Assembly: GCA_019347695.1 (NCBI GenBank)
Contig: JAHWKT010000006.1
Coordinates: 1-46,007 of the forward strand
From: Actinomycetota bacterium
Lineage (GTDB): Bacteria; Actinomycetota; Nitriliruptoria; Euzebyales; JAHELV01
Length of the DNA: 46,007 bases
Reading direction: 5' to 3'
Part shown: positions 35,301 through 42,506 of the stretch, one piece after another
Layout of the letters: each line of letters begins with the position of its first letter
Numbering within the stretch: the first letter of the stretch is position 1
Translations under genes and position numbers: made by a program
Notes under the pieces: model-generated
What the model was told of the DNA's origin: nothing
Databases searched by the model: none
What the model saw: the letters and a program-made list of their open reading frames with translations, nothing else

Positions 35301-35377
35301 ACGAGCGCAGCGACGATCTCGAGCCATACCTGCCGCTGGCCCGCGTCATGTCGCTTGTGCTGCGCGACGCCAGCTGA
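32375..35377 (+). CDS. Large c-di-GMP protein: EAL - HD-like - GAF - GGDEF - GAF
   Basis: One 1,000-residue protein, no membrane segments. EAL domain about 45-300: FEALARL, VSINVSPVQL, LEVTES, LDDFGTGF, LKLDRTF, VAEGVET and WLFGRP keep the catalytic and metal residues, so phosphodiesterase activity is likely. Residues about 305-460 resemble a degenerate HD/HD-GYP helical domain (ALCHDVARLQPLWP). A GAF domain spans about 480-640. GGDEF, about 650-800, has DPLTGLANRRAID, LDVNGLKQVNDEYGH and intact RLGGDEF (near 728); the RxxD inhibitory site is not present. A second GAF-like domain ends the protein (about 845-1000). It could both make and break c-di-GMP. EAL before GGDEF is the reverse of the common order. 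Confidence 0.92.
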   Translation: MVGIIATPECGAGARRAPDADGACRGTPLADLVHRGYTSPAARALTGAAAHLRDGLCAGGLQIHYQPIVSLPDARLLGFEALARLRTSDGGVVAPDRFITLAESSGLMVPLGLEVLAAATATLAQWRREPAFAGLYVSINVSPVQLTDAAFTTAVGDVLRTYALPASAMVLEVTESSIADSDAVEAMGVVEATGVRLALDDFGTGFATLDSLKRLPVQILKLDRTFVSGIGDGGPDRVIVRNVLDLAYELDLLVVAEGVETHAQAASLAAWGCAAAQGWLFGRPAPADRVTVPAETANGPTAVTPRHAQHAERAAIAAIAHVLALTDEDDGEQRALVHAVATGIGKAMRLPALTVDEIGLIALCHDVARLQPLWPERDDGTVLPAVLRPLIDRQWEPDDHGLAAHVVTVATTVVTAAGARPTGGPERLAEALGAAALDEPRGIAQAMRQLAGDLPTLSPAMRDLARLQSTLSDPVQSVDARLHTLRSLSYAIDPGGGFRDLVGVLADEACGIIGAASLSLGRWERDEGVLRVLVNVGHHSATQERFPDDEVHAMAEYVTASRMLAAGLPRLERLSDADGDPAVHARLAERGRGSCVAVPVYTADRLWGELYVTTEVDEPPFTARDTELLTTVADILGGALAHGEQLDRMARLAFEDPLTGLANRRAIDDRLEQVLRTTDAPVTVVMLDVNGLKQVNDEYGHPTGDRALCAVADALSTATLEESDATSARLGGDEFCVVVFGDDGSAAERIIRRTGEQLREAPAPQVTISAGVATSGGVGRTVRALFTTADKAQYEAKRSGRLLQFVDVAERPAGRSKDPDHRGGPRTDAADTSGTPVEIVSGRVVDRLGRRGTTPVFDVLEAVADVMADACDLSRWSLSRVDDDGGIRTQRLRVRRVRPVSYHRNVVPPEDEFYLLDDYPLTRAAIERGAPFWVHVDRDDHDPAERAVLDNDGMTAVVGLGGQDSDGGWLLELYADERSDDLEPYLPLARVMSLVLRDAS

Positions 35378-35462
35378 GCCCGCCGAGCGGTTGCCACGTC
35401 GACCGGCGCGGGGCGCGGGCCTGGCGGACCGCGGCGACGCGCCCGACCGCATCCGCGGCCGC

Positions 35463-36107
35463 TCACTCGACGAGTCCCGCGTGGAAGGCCAGGACCACCG
35501 CCTGTGCACGGTCGCGAGCACCGAGCTTGGCGAAGACCCGGCTGACGTGGGTCTTGACGGTGTTCTCGCCGATGTACAGGTGCTCGGCGATCTCGGCGTT
35601 CGACAGCCCCCGGGCCATGGCCCGCAGCACCTCGCGTTCGCGATCGGTGAGCTGGCCGACCCACGCCGGTGCCGGTGTCTGGGGCTGCGTGTGCGTGAAC
35701 CGTTCGATCACCCGTGTGGTGACCGTCGGTGACAGCATGGAACCGCCGTCGACGACCACGCGGATCGCCTCGACCAACTGCTCCGGGCGGGTCCGCTTGA
35801 GCAGGAACCCGCTCGCACCGGCGGCCAGGGCGTCGAACACGTAGTCGTCGAGCTCGAAGGTCGTCAGCACGATCACGCGTGGCGGCGACGGCGCATCGAG
35901 GATGCGCGCGGTTGCCGAGATGCCGTCGAGCTCGGGCATGCGCACGTCCATGAGCACGACGTCGGGTTGCGTGCGATGCACCAAGCCCATCGCCTCGGCG
36001 CCGTCCGCTGCCTCGCCGACCACCGTGATGTCGTCGGTCTGCTCGAGGATCATCCGCAAGCCCGCCCGCATCAACGCGTCGTCGTCGACGAGTGCCACGC
36101 CGATCAC
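35463..36107 (-). CDS. NarL/LuxR-type response regulator
   Basis: A 214-residue regulator; GTG start overlaps the kinase stop (GTGA, 4 bases). The receiver domain has acidic DDD at 8-10, phospho-acceptor Asp54 in VVLMDVRMPELDG, and Lys in GFLLKRTRP. The output domain is a LuxR helix-turn-helix: LTDREREVLRAMARGLSNAEIAEHL, then VKTHVSRVFAKLGA. It is the partner of the adjacent histidine kinase. Last gene of the membrane protein/kinase/regulator operon. Confidence 0.95.
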   Translation of the reverse strand: MIGVALVDDDALMRAGLRMILEQTDDITVVGEAADGAEAMGLVHRTQPDVVLMDVRMPELDGISATARILDAPSPPRVIVLTTFELDDYVFDALAAGASGFLLKRTRPEQLVEAIRVVVDGGSMLSPTVTTRVIERFTHTQPQTPAPAWVGQLTDREREVLRAMARGLSNAEIAEHLYIGENTVKTHVSRVFAKLGARDRAQAVVLAFHAGLVE

Positions 36108-37234
36108 GCCGACCCTCCCATCGGGAGCCGTGCTGTCACGCGGAAGCCGCCCTCGGGACGGTCGCCGTGCTCCAGCGACCCGCCGTGCACCGCGACCCGA
36201 CTGGACATGCCGGCAAGACCGCGTCCCGACGGACCCCTGGCACCGTGCCCGTCATCGGTCACGGTGACCACCACCTCGGTGCTGTTGCGCTGCAGCTCGA
36301 CGAGCGCAGCGGTCGCCTCGGCGTGCTTGAGCGTGTTGGTCAACGCCTCCTGCACGATCCGGTAGACGGTCACACCCTGCGCGCCGCTGAGGTCGCCGCG
36401 GTTGACGTCCGAGCGCAACTCGACGTCCAGGCCGGCGTCCGCGACGCGTCCGATGAGGCCTGGGATGTCGTCGACCCCGGGCAGCGGGCTGCGCTGGGCC
36501 GGTCCCTCGCCGAGCATGCCGAGCAGGTCATCGAGCTCGTCGAGCGCCGACCTGCCGATCTGCTCGATGGTCTCCAGGGCCCGGCGGGCGTCGTCGGGGG
36601 AGGTCGCGCGCCGACCGGCGCCGGCGTGCACCACCATCACGTTGATGGTGTGGCCGACCAGATCGTGGATCTCGCGTGCCAGTCCCTGCCGTTGCGCCTC
36701 CAGGGCGAGCCGGGCGTCGCGTGCCTCGGCCGTCGCGACGGACAGGTCGCGCTCGTGCTCGACCGCGATGCGCGCACGACGGGCGAGCGTCGAACGGCCG
36801 GCCGCCCAGCCCAGCGCCCACAGCACCATGGTGAACGCGCCGAACAGCGGCTGCTGACCGAACGTCCAGAAGTAGTAGGCGACGCCGACGAGCCCCGTCG
36901 CCAAGCCGAGGACCGCCACCTGGGTCGATGCCACGGTGGCCATCGTGAACAGCAGCGCGAGGTTGGAGAACGGGTAGACGTCGCTAGGCACACCGACCAG
37001 CGTCGTGGCGACGACCGCGAGACCGTTGACGAAGTAGGCGGGGACCGGCGCGGTCGAGCGCAGCGCCAGCGTCGCCGCCATCACGGCCACCAGCGCCATG
37101 GCGGCCACCTGGGCACCCTGGCTCACCTCGTCTGCCCGGAACACCCAGATCTCGACCTGGGTCAGTCCGGCGAACACGACAGCGACGGCGGTGTCGAGGA
37201 CCCAGGTCCTGCGAACCGGGACGGCCGTGGTCAT
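36104..37234 (-). CDS. HisKA_3-type sensor histidine kinase
   Basis: A 376-residue membrane kinase. Four to six hydrophobic helices fill residues 12-145, with almost no extracytoplasmic domain, so it probably senses the membrane or a membrane partner. The dimerisation helix has the phospho-accepting His190 in LAREIHDLVGHTINVMVVHAGAG, the NarX/DesK pattern. The ATPase domain shows YRIVQEALTNTLKHAEA (N box) and VTDDGHGARGPSGRGLAGM (G boxes). It overlaps its neighbours by 4 bases on both sides, so all three genes are made together. Signal unknown. Confidence 0.94.
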   Translation of the reverse strand: MTTAVPVRRTWVLDTAVAVVFAGLTQVEIWVFRADEVSQGAQVAAMALVAVMAATLALRSTAPVPAYFVNGLAVVATTLVGVPSDVYPFSNLALLFTMATVASTQVAVLGLATGLVGVAYYFWTFGQQPLFGAFTMVLWALGWAAGRSTLARRARIAVEHERDLSVATAEARDARLALEAQRQGLAREIHDLVGHTINVMVVHAGAGRRATSPDDARRALETIEQIGRSALDELDDLLGMLGEGPAQRSPLPGVDDIPGLIGRVADAGLDVELRSDVNRGDLSGAQGVTVYRIVQEALTNTLKHAEATAALVELQRNSTEVVVTVTDDGHGARGPSGRGLAGMSSRVAVHGGSLEHGDRPEGGFRVTARLPMGGSA

Positions 37235-38133
37235 GCCCGTAGCGTAACGGGCACGTGCCGGCTGCGGCGGGCGGCACGCGCTACGGTCGCGGTCGCCCAG
37301 CCCAACGCCGCAACGGACGCCGCGATCAGCGCGATCGACCAGGGCCGCAGTGCCAACGGCGCCAGCCCCGCGACGCTCTGGATCGTGGCGAACGTCAGCA
37401 GGCCGAGGTAGCCGGTGACCGCCACCCGCATGACGGTGGCGCGGCGGGTCGCGTCGGAGCCCGCCCCGTCGGCCATGGCGAGCAGCAGCGCGAAGAGCTG
37501 TATGCCGTGGAAGGAGACCGCGTGCGGGAACTTGGCGACCGCGTCACCGTTGGTCACCACCTCGGGCACGGCGCCGAACCGCGCGACGTGCTGGAACCCA
37601 AGATCGACGAGCCACTGGCCGATACCCAGGCCCGCGATGATCGCGGCCATGCCGCCGATCACCGCCCACCTGGTGGCTGCGTCAGCCGGGCGTTCGACCA
37701 GCGTCCACACGAACAGCGTGAGAAGCGCTGCCGACATCACGATGATCCCGATCCCCATCAGCCCGAAGATCGCGGCGTCGCCCGGCTCGAACACGTTGAA
37801 GTGGGAGGCCCGTCCACGCCATGTCTGCAGCACAATGAGTGCCGTCTCGATCGTCGACGCCACCGCGAACACCCAGGCGATGGCACCGGCCAGCCGCGGG
37901 CGTACGGTCGGCATGCGGTCGAGCACCCACCCCACGGCCCACAGCGTCAGGCTGATCGAGATCGAGAAGACGATCGGCTTGCGCCACGACACGGCGCCCG
38001 ACAGACTGCCGCCGTCGACGGCGAACACGCCGATGTGGAACACCGCGGAGGCGGCCCAGCCGAGCGCGGTCACCATGACCACGCGCGATGCCCGGCTCCG
38101 CGGGCGAAGCTGGCGGATCACTGCGCTGACCAT
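37231..38133 (-). CDS. Polytopic membrane protein, first gene of the two-component operon
   Basis: A 300-residue protein with 7-8 membrane helices, for example ASRVVMVTALGWAASAVFHIGVF, IVFSISISLTLWAVGWVL, and AALLTLFVWTLV. Between helices it has conserved-looking polar motifs: SWRKPIVFSIS, FNVFEPGDAAIFG and KFPHAVSFHGIQL, with two His that could bind a ligand or metal. I do not recognise a named family. Its stop overlaps the kinase start by 4 bases, so it is made with the kinase and is a candidate sensor partner or transport target of the system. Confidence 0.8.
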   Translation of the reverse strand: MVSAVIRQLRPRSRASRVVMVTALGWAASAVFHIGVFAVDGGSLSGAVSWRKPIVFSISISLTLWAVGWVLDRMPTVRPRLAGAIAWVFAVASTIETALIVLQTWRGRASHFNVFEPGDAAIFGLMGIGIIVMSAALLTLFVWTLVERPADAATRWAVIGGMAAIIAGLGIGQWLVDLGFQHVARFGAVPEVVTNGDAVAKFPHAVSFHGIQLFALLLAMADGAGSDATRRATVMRVAVTGYLGLLTFATIQSVAGLAPLALRPWSIALIAASVAALGWATATVARAARRSRHVPVTLRA

Positions 38134-38262
38134 GACGACCTCCGGTACTGGGTGCCATGACCGTAGGTAGGCACCACCGGGGTGTCGTCACACCACGCGG
38201 TGATCGTGGGTGGTCCTCGAGCATGAGCACCGTGACACCCATCGGTCGGTGGCACCTGCGGT

Positions 38263-38297
38263 GGACGGCTACCGTGCACTACGCACGGTAGACGTCC
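38263..38297. promoter_or_regulatory. Long near-perfect inverted repeat between divergent units
   Basis: CTACCGTGC (38269-38277) pairs perfectly with GCACGGTAG (38283-38291) around a 5-base loop. GGACG and CGTCC extend each arm beyond one mismatch. A smaller dyad GGTGT-4-ACACC is at 38181-38194. The position, about 100 bases before the molybdoenzyme start and 130 before the divergent membrane-protein start, suits an operator or an RNA hairpin. Confidence 0.45.
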
Positions 38298-38400
38298 GCG
38301 AAGCGCCGGCCCGTCCATGGCACCGCCCGCTACGAATGCCTGATCTGATGCACACTGGAAGCGGCCGGAGACGCCGGATGACACAGGACACGCCCACACG

Positions 38401-39984
38401 ATGACCACCGTTGCACCGCAGGACACGACGGAGCCGGCGGTCGTCACGTCCCCGCCACGGTGGATGGCCGCCGTCGCCGGACTGCTGGCGGCCGGTGCCG
38501 CCCTGGCGGCCGGGGAGCTGGTCGCCGCCCTCATCGACGGCGCCCGGTCGGCGGTCACGTCGATCGGTACGGTCGTGATCGACCTGGCGCCGCCGGCACT
38601 GAAGGATCTGGCGATCGAGACGCTGGGCACCGCGGACAAGCCGGTGCTCATCGCCACGGTGCTGGTCGTCCTCGCCGGTGCGGCGATGGCCGCGGGCATC
38701 GCCGCCGTCCGCCGGTTGTGGTGGGGCGTGCTCGGCGTCGTGGGGCTGGGCGTGGTGGGCCTGGCCGCCGCGTGGGCGGATCCCAGCGCCACGGGCGTGG
38801 TCGCGGCGCTGCCTGCGACGGCGGCAGTGATCGTTGGCGTGGGCGCGTTGTGGTGGCTGGTGCGGACGCTGGACAGCCGCGGCGCCACAGCTGACGACGA
38901 CGCGGCGGACGGCGACAGCCGTCGCGCGTTCCTGCAGGCGGCGACCACGGTCGGTGGCGCGGCGCTCGGTGCCGGCGCGCTCGGACGGTGGCTCACCACG
39001 CAGGCGGAGTCGTCGACGGCGCCGGCCACAGCGCCGTTTCCGTCACCCGACGTCGAGCTGGCCCCCATCCCCGCCGACGCCTCGCTGGCCATCGACGGGT
39101 TGACGTCGTTCATCACACCCAACGACGACTTCTACCGCATCGACACGGCGCTGCGCGTGCCGACCGTCGATGTTGACCATTGGACGCTGCGCATCCACGG
39201 GATGGTCGACAACCCGATCGAGCTGACCTACGACGAACTGCTCGACCATCAGATCGTCGAGGCGGACATCACGCTGGCGTGCGTGTCCAACGAGGTGGGC
39301 GGCGAGCTCGTGGGCAACGCGCGGTGGCGCGGGATCCGGCTGGCCGATGTGCTCGCCGATGCCGGCTTGCAGCCCGGCGCTGATCAGCTGGTGGGCCGCT
39401 CGGTGGACGGCTTCACCGCGGGATCGCCGTTGGCCACGGTGCTCGACGGCCGCGAGTCGCTCGTGGCGATCGGCATGAACGGGGCGCCGCTGCCCCGCAT
39501 CCACGGGTACCCCGCACGGCTCGTGGTGCCCGGGCTGTACGGCTACGTGTCGGCGACGAAGTGGCTGACGGAGCTCGAGCTGACCACGTTCGACGCGTTC
39601 GACGCCTACTGGATCCCGCGCGGGTGGGCGGAGCGGGCTCCGATCAAGACCCAGTCGCGCATCGACGTGCCGCGGGCGTTGTCGACGGTGTCGCCCGGCA
39701 CGGTCGCCGTGGCCGGAGTCGCGTGGGCACCGACCCGTGGGATCACGAAGGTCGAGGTCAAGGTCGACGACGGACCGTGGGAGCAGGCGCGCCTGGCCGC
39801 GGCGGTCGACGACGACACCTGGCGGCAGTGGGTGTACGAGTGGCAGGCCACGCCGGGACGTCACGACCTGCGGGTGCGGGCCACCGATGCGACCGGCGAG
39901 CCGCAGACCGCCGACCGCGAACCGCCACGGCCGGATGGCGCCACCGGACGCCATCACATCATCGTCACGGTCGCCGACAGCTGA
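38401..39984 (+). CDS. Membrane-anchored sulfite-oxidase-fold molybdopterin enzyme
   Basis: A 527-residue protein. The N-terminal ~155 residues hold about four membrane helices (WMAAVAGLLAAGAALAAGEL, VLIATVLVVLAGAAMAAGI, GVLGVVGLGVVGLAAAW, ATAAVIVGVGALWWL). A twin-arginine-like motif follows at 173-179 (SRRAFLQ) with a fifth hydrophobic stretch. The enzyme domain, outside the membrane, has the molybdenum-ligand Cys294 in ITLACVSNEVGG. The motifs FTAGSPLATVLDG and HGYPARLVVPGLYGYVSATKW and a C-terminal Mo-co dimerisation domain (about 420-527) complete it. The family includes sulfite oxidases and MsrP methionine sulfoxide reductase; which reaction applies is not evident. The fasciclin lipoprotein gene follows after 121 bases. 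Confidence 0.93.
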   Translation: MTTVAPQDTTEPAVVTSPPRWMAAVAGLLAAGAALAAGELVAALIDGARSAVTSIGTVVIDLAPPALKDLAIETLGTADKPVLIATVLVVLAGAAMAAGIAAVRRLWWGVLGVVGLGVVGLAAAWADPSATGVVAALPATAAVIVGVGALWWLVRTLDSRGATADDDAADGDSRRAFLQAATTVGGAALGAGALGRWLTTQAESSTAPATAPFPSPDVELAPIPADASLAIDGLTSFITPNDDFYRIDTALRVPTVDVDHWTLRIHGMVDNPIELTYDELLDHQIVEADITLACVSNEVGGELVGNARWRGIRLADVLADAGLQPGADQLVGRSVDGFTAGSPLATVLDGRESLVAIGMNGAPLPRIHGYPARLVVPGLYGYVSATKWLTELELTTFDAFDAYWIPRGWAERAPIKTQSRIDVPRALSTVSPGTVAVAGVAWAPTRGITKVEVKVDDGPWEQARLAAAVDDDTWRQWVYEWQATPGRHDLRVRATDATGEPQTADREPPRPDGATGRHHIIVTVADS

Positions 39985-40105
39985 CGTAGCAGCCGGCGGA
40001 CGCGCGCCGCTCAACGACCCGCGTCGATTCTGCCTCCCGACCAATCCACGATCGTTGTCGTAGTGAATCACGGTATGACCCAACGCAACGATCCAAGGAC
40101 TCAAC

Positions 40106-40798
40106 GTGATTCGTGCACGACTCTTCCGCGTCACCGGGCTGCTCGTCGTCCTGGTGCTCACCCTCGCGGCGTGCGGTAGCGACGAGACGTCCAGTGACGA
40201 GTCGGCGGCCGCGGCGGCCGACAGCGGCAGCTCCGAGATGGCCAGCGAGCCGATGGAATCGGAGATGTCGGACGACATGTCGTCGGAGATGGCCAGCGAC
40301 TTGTCATCCGAGATGGCGATGTCGGAGTGTCAGCTCGAGCCGCTGCCAGAGGAGGGTGACGGCAGCGTCGACACGATGGCACAGCAGCCGGCGGCGACCG
40401 CCGCTTCGGGCAACCCGAACCTGACCACGCTGGTGCAGGCCGTGGATGCCGCCGGTCTGGTCGACACGCTCAACAGCGACGGCCCGTTCACGATCTTCGC
40501 GCCGGCGAACTGTGCGTTCGAGGAGATCCCCGAGGAGGACCTCAACGCGCTGCTCGAGGACACCGACCAGCTGACGACCGTGCTGACCTACCACGTCGTG
40601 CAGGGCGAGGCGCTGAGCGCTGACGAGCTCGCCGGCATGGACAGCGTGACCACCGTGCAGGGCGACGACGTCATGCTCGCCGCGGAGGGCGACACCCTGA
40701 CGCTCAACGACGGCACCGCGAGCGTCGTCGCGGCCGACGTCCAGGTCGGCAACGGCGTCGTGCACGTCATCGACGGCGTGCTGATGCCCGGCAGCTGA
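40106..40798 (+). CDS. Fasciclin-domain lipoprotein with a methionine-rich linker
   Basis: GTG start with AAGGA upstream, 230 residues. The lipoprotein signal is LLVVLVLTLAAC (lipobox LAAC, Cys23). Residues 24-75 are a low-complexity linker; within 45-72 seven residues are Met (45, 50, 54, 58, 62, 70, 72) embedded in Ser/Glu/Asp (SEMASEPMESEM...). The C-terminal half is one fasciclin/BIgH3 domain: LVQAVDAAGLVDTLNSDGPFTIFAP, TYHVVQGEAL, VVHVIDGVLMP. Cys75 and Cys136 may form a disulfide. Fasciclin lipoproteins (compare MPT83) are surface-exposed in actinobacteria. It is downstream of the molybdoenzyme and ends in a strong hairpin. Confidence 0.93.
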   Translation: MIRARLFRVTGLLVVLVLTLAACGSDETSSDESAAAAADSGSSEMASEPMESEMSDDMSSEMASDLSSEMAMSECQLEPLPEEGDGSVDTMAQQPAATAASGNPNLTTLVQAVDAAGLVDTLNSDGPFTIFAPANCAFEEIPEEDLNALLEDTDQLTTVLTYHVVQGEALSADELAGMDSVTTVQGDDVMLAAEGDTLTLNDGTASVVAADVQVGNGVVHVIDGVLMPGS

Positions 40799-40823
40799 TC
40801 CCGCGATCCATCACGACCTGCAC

Positions 40824-40853
40824 GCGGCCCGGGACGCAATCGTCCCGGGCCGC
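40824..40853 (+). terminator. Strong 13-bp hairpin after the fasciclin gene
   Basis: GCGGCCCGGGACG and CGTCCCGGGCCGC pair perfectly around CAAT, 26 bases past the stop. This is the best intrinsic-terminator-like hairpin in the window, though it lacks a U tract. Confidence 0.75.
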
Positions 40854-41019
40854 ACCCGCCAGCCGTTGGCCGGGCGTGCGTGTGCGGCCCTGCTGACCCG
40901 TCGTGCAGTCGCGGCGGACCTGCCGGCGGACCGCCGCGGCGGGCCCCGATGCGCCGATCGGCCCGGGTGGCGACTACGATCATGGCCGTCTGACACCCAC
41001 GAGCAGAGGACGGACACCG

Positions 41020-41133
41020 ATGGCGACGACGGCGCAGGCGTGGTGGCACGGGCGAAGGGCGAACCGGTCAGCGTCGAGGAGATCGAGGTTGGAGTCCGGC
41101 GACGTGCTGCGCTCGGTGGTGGTGGTCTGGTGA
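41020..41133 (+). pseudogene. Remnant of S-(hydroxymethyl)mycothiol dehydrogenase gene (N- and C-terminal codons only)
   Basis: ATG at 41020 follows AGAGGA. Adding one G to GG in CAGGCG restores ATTAQGVVARAKGEPVSVEEIEV, which matches the start of mycothiol-dependent formaldehyde dehydrogenases (MscR/AdhE2). In the existing frame the end reads ESGDVLRSVVVVW and stop, which matches their C-terminus. The roughly 300 codons between, including zinc and NAD sites, are absent, so the gene is an internal deletion of more than 85% of its length. The MBL-fold gene downstream is its normal neighbour, which supports the identification. As sequenced it encodes only a 37-residue peptide. Confidence 0.65.
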
Positions 41134-41197
41134 GCGCGTCAGCGGTCACCAGACCGGCCGGGGGGCAAGCTTCCCGCGCCAGCGGGGAGGTTGGGCG

Positions 41198-41815
41198 GTG
41201 ACGATCGAGCAGCTCACCACCGACGGCGTATTCACCATTGACGGACAGTCGTTCGACGTCACCAACAACGTGTGGCTCGTCGGCGACGACCGCGAGGTGC
41301 TCGTGATCGACGCGGCACATGACGCCGCGGCGATCGCCGATGCCGTGGGCGACCGGCGCGTGGCGATGATCGTCTGCACCCACGGCCACAACGACCACAT
41401 CAACGCGGCGGTCGAGCTCGCCGGGCTGGTCGACGCGCCGATCGCCCTGCACCCCAACGACCGCAGGCTGTGGGACGCCGTGCATCTCGACCGTGCGCCC
41501 GACCTTGACCTGAGCGACGGTCAGGTGTTGTCGGTCGGCGGCGCCGATCTGCAGGTGCTGCACACGCCCGGGCACTCCCCCGGCGGTGTCTGTCTGTACG
41601 GCGACGGCGTGCTGTTCTCCGGCGACACGCTGTTCCAGGGTGGGCCTGGCGCGACCGGTCGCTCCTACTCGGACTTCGACACGATCATCGCGTCGATCCG
41701 GGATCGTCTGCTCGTGCTGCCCGACGACACGACCGTGCACACCGGCCACGGCGAGTCGACGCGGATCGGCGACGAGGCCGTCGATCTCGACGAGTGGATC
41801 GCCCGCGGCCACTGA
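41198..41815 (+). CDS. MBL-fold metallo-hydrolase, partner of mycothiol formaldehyde oxidation
   Basis: GTG at 41198 with GGGGAGG upstream gives 205 residues. Metal motif HGHNDH (THGHNDHINAA), then HTPGHSPGGVCLY, SGDTLFQGGPG and HTGHGESTRIG, give the complete two-metal glyoxalase II-like site. In actinobacteria this gene regularly follows the S-(hydroxymethyl)mycothiol dehydrogenase gene, where it is thought to hydrolyse S-formylmycothiol or a related thioester (family knowledge). Here the dehydrogenase is only a remnant, so the hydrolase may be orphaned or serve another thioester. Confidence 0.9.
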   Translation: MTIEQLTTDGVFTIDGQSFDVTNNVWLVGDDREVLVIDAAHDAAAIADAVGDRRVAMIVCTHGHNDHINAAVELAGLVDAPIALHPNDRRLWDAVHLDRAPDLDLSDGQVLSVGGADLQVLHTPGHSPGGVCLYGDGVLFSGDTLFQGGPGATGRSYSDFDTIIASIRDRLLVLPDDTTVHTGHGESTRIGDEAVDLDEWIARGH

Positions 41816-41826
41816 CCCCGGAGAGG

Positions 41827-42444
41827 CTAGCGTCGGACGCGATACATGAGGGCGATGCGCGGGCCGGCGGCGGCGACCTTGGGCACGCTGTGCTCGCAGG
41901 TCCGCTGGCACGATCCTCCCATGACGAGCAGGTCGCCGTGCCCGGCCGACCACGACAGGCTCGACCCTCCACCACGTGGGCGCACGCGGAACGGCCGAGG
42001 CTCGCCCAACGACACGATGGCGACGATCGCCTCGGGCAGGTCGCGGGCCACACGGTCGCCGTGCCATGCGACGCTGTCGCGGCCGTTGCGGTACAGGTTG
42101 CACGTGATGGCGTCGAGCCGCACACCGTAGCGATGGCTGAGTGCGTCGGACAGCAGCCCGAGCAACCGCAGGTCGGGCGGCAGCGCATCACGATCGACGC
42201 TCGCGACCAGCCGGGGCCGCGCGACCTCGCTGCCACGGATGCGCTCGGTACCGGTGCGCCACGGCAGGTGTGCCTCGGCAGCCTGGTACAGCTGGTCGGC
42301 GCCACTGACCCACCCCGGCTGCCGGTCGATCCACGCCGCGTCGGGCAGGCGATGGCGGCGCAGGTGGGCGAACGTCGGGTCGAACGTGGGTTCCGCGGTC
42401 GTCTGATCCAGCAGTGAGGCCTGGAACGTCAGCGTGTCGCTCAT
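41827..42444 (-). CDS. AlkB-like 2-oxoglutarate/Fe(II) dioxygenase
   Basis: A 205-residue protein with the HxD...H iron triad: WHGDRVARDLP (His, Asp) and CEHSVPKVAAAGPRIALMYRVR (His, then the Arg that binds 2-oxoglutarate). NLYRNGRDSVAWHGD and GDLLVMGGSCQRTCEH are typical of AlkB homologues that oxidatively remove alkyl groups from DNA or RNA bases. The length matches the stand-alone AlkB domain. Convergent with the MBL gene, 11 bases apart. Which nucleic-acid lesion it repairs is not evident. Confidence 0.9.
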   Translation of the reverse strand: MSDTLTFQASLLDQTTAEPTFDPTFAHLRRHRLPDAAWIDRQPGWVSGADQLYQAAEAHLPWRTGTERIRGSEVARPRLVASVDRDALPPDLRLLGLLSDALSHRYGVRLDAITCNLYRNGRDSVAWHGDRVARDLPEAIVAIVSLGEPRPFRVRPRGGGSSLSWSAGHGDLLVMGGSCQRTCEHSVPKVAAAGPRIALMYRVRR

Positions 42445-42506
42445 GCGTCCAAGCGTAGCCGAACGTGCGTTCGACCACCAGCAGTGCGCTACGCTTGCAC
42501 CCGCTG

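Noticed and set aside
36092-37411. 439-residue plus-strand ORF opposite the histidine kinase
   Set aside because: Antisense shadow of the kinase and membrane-protein genes.
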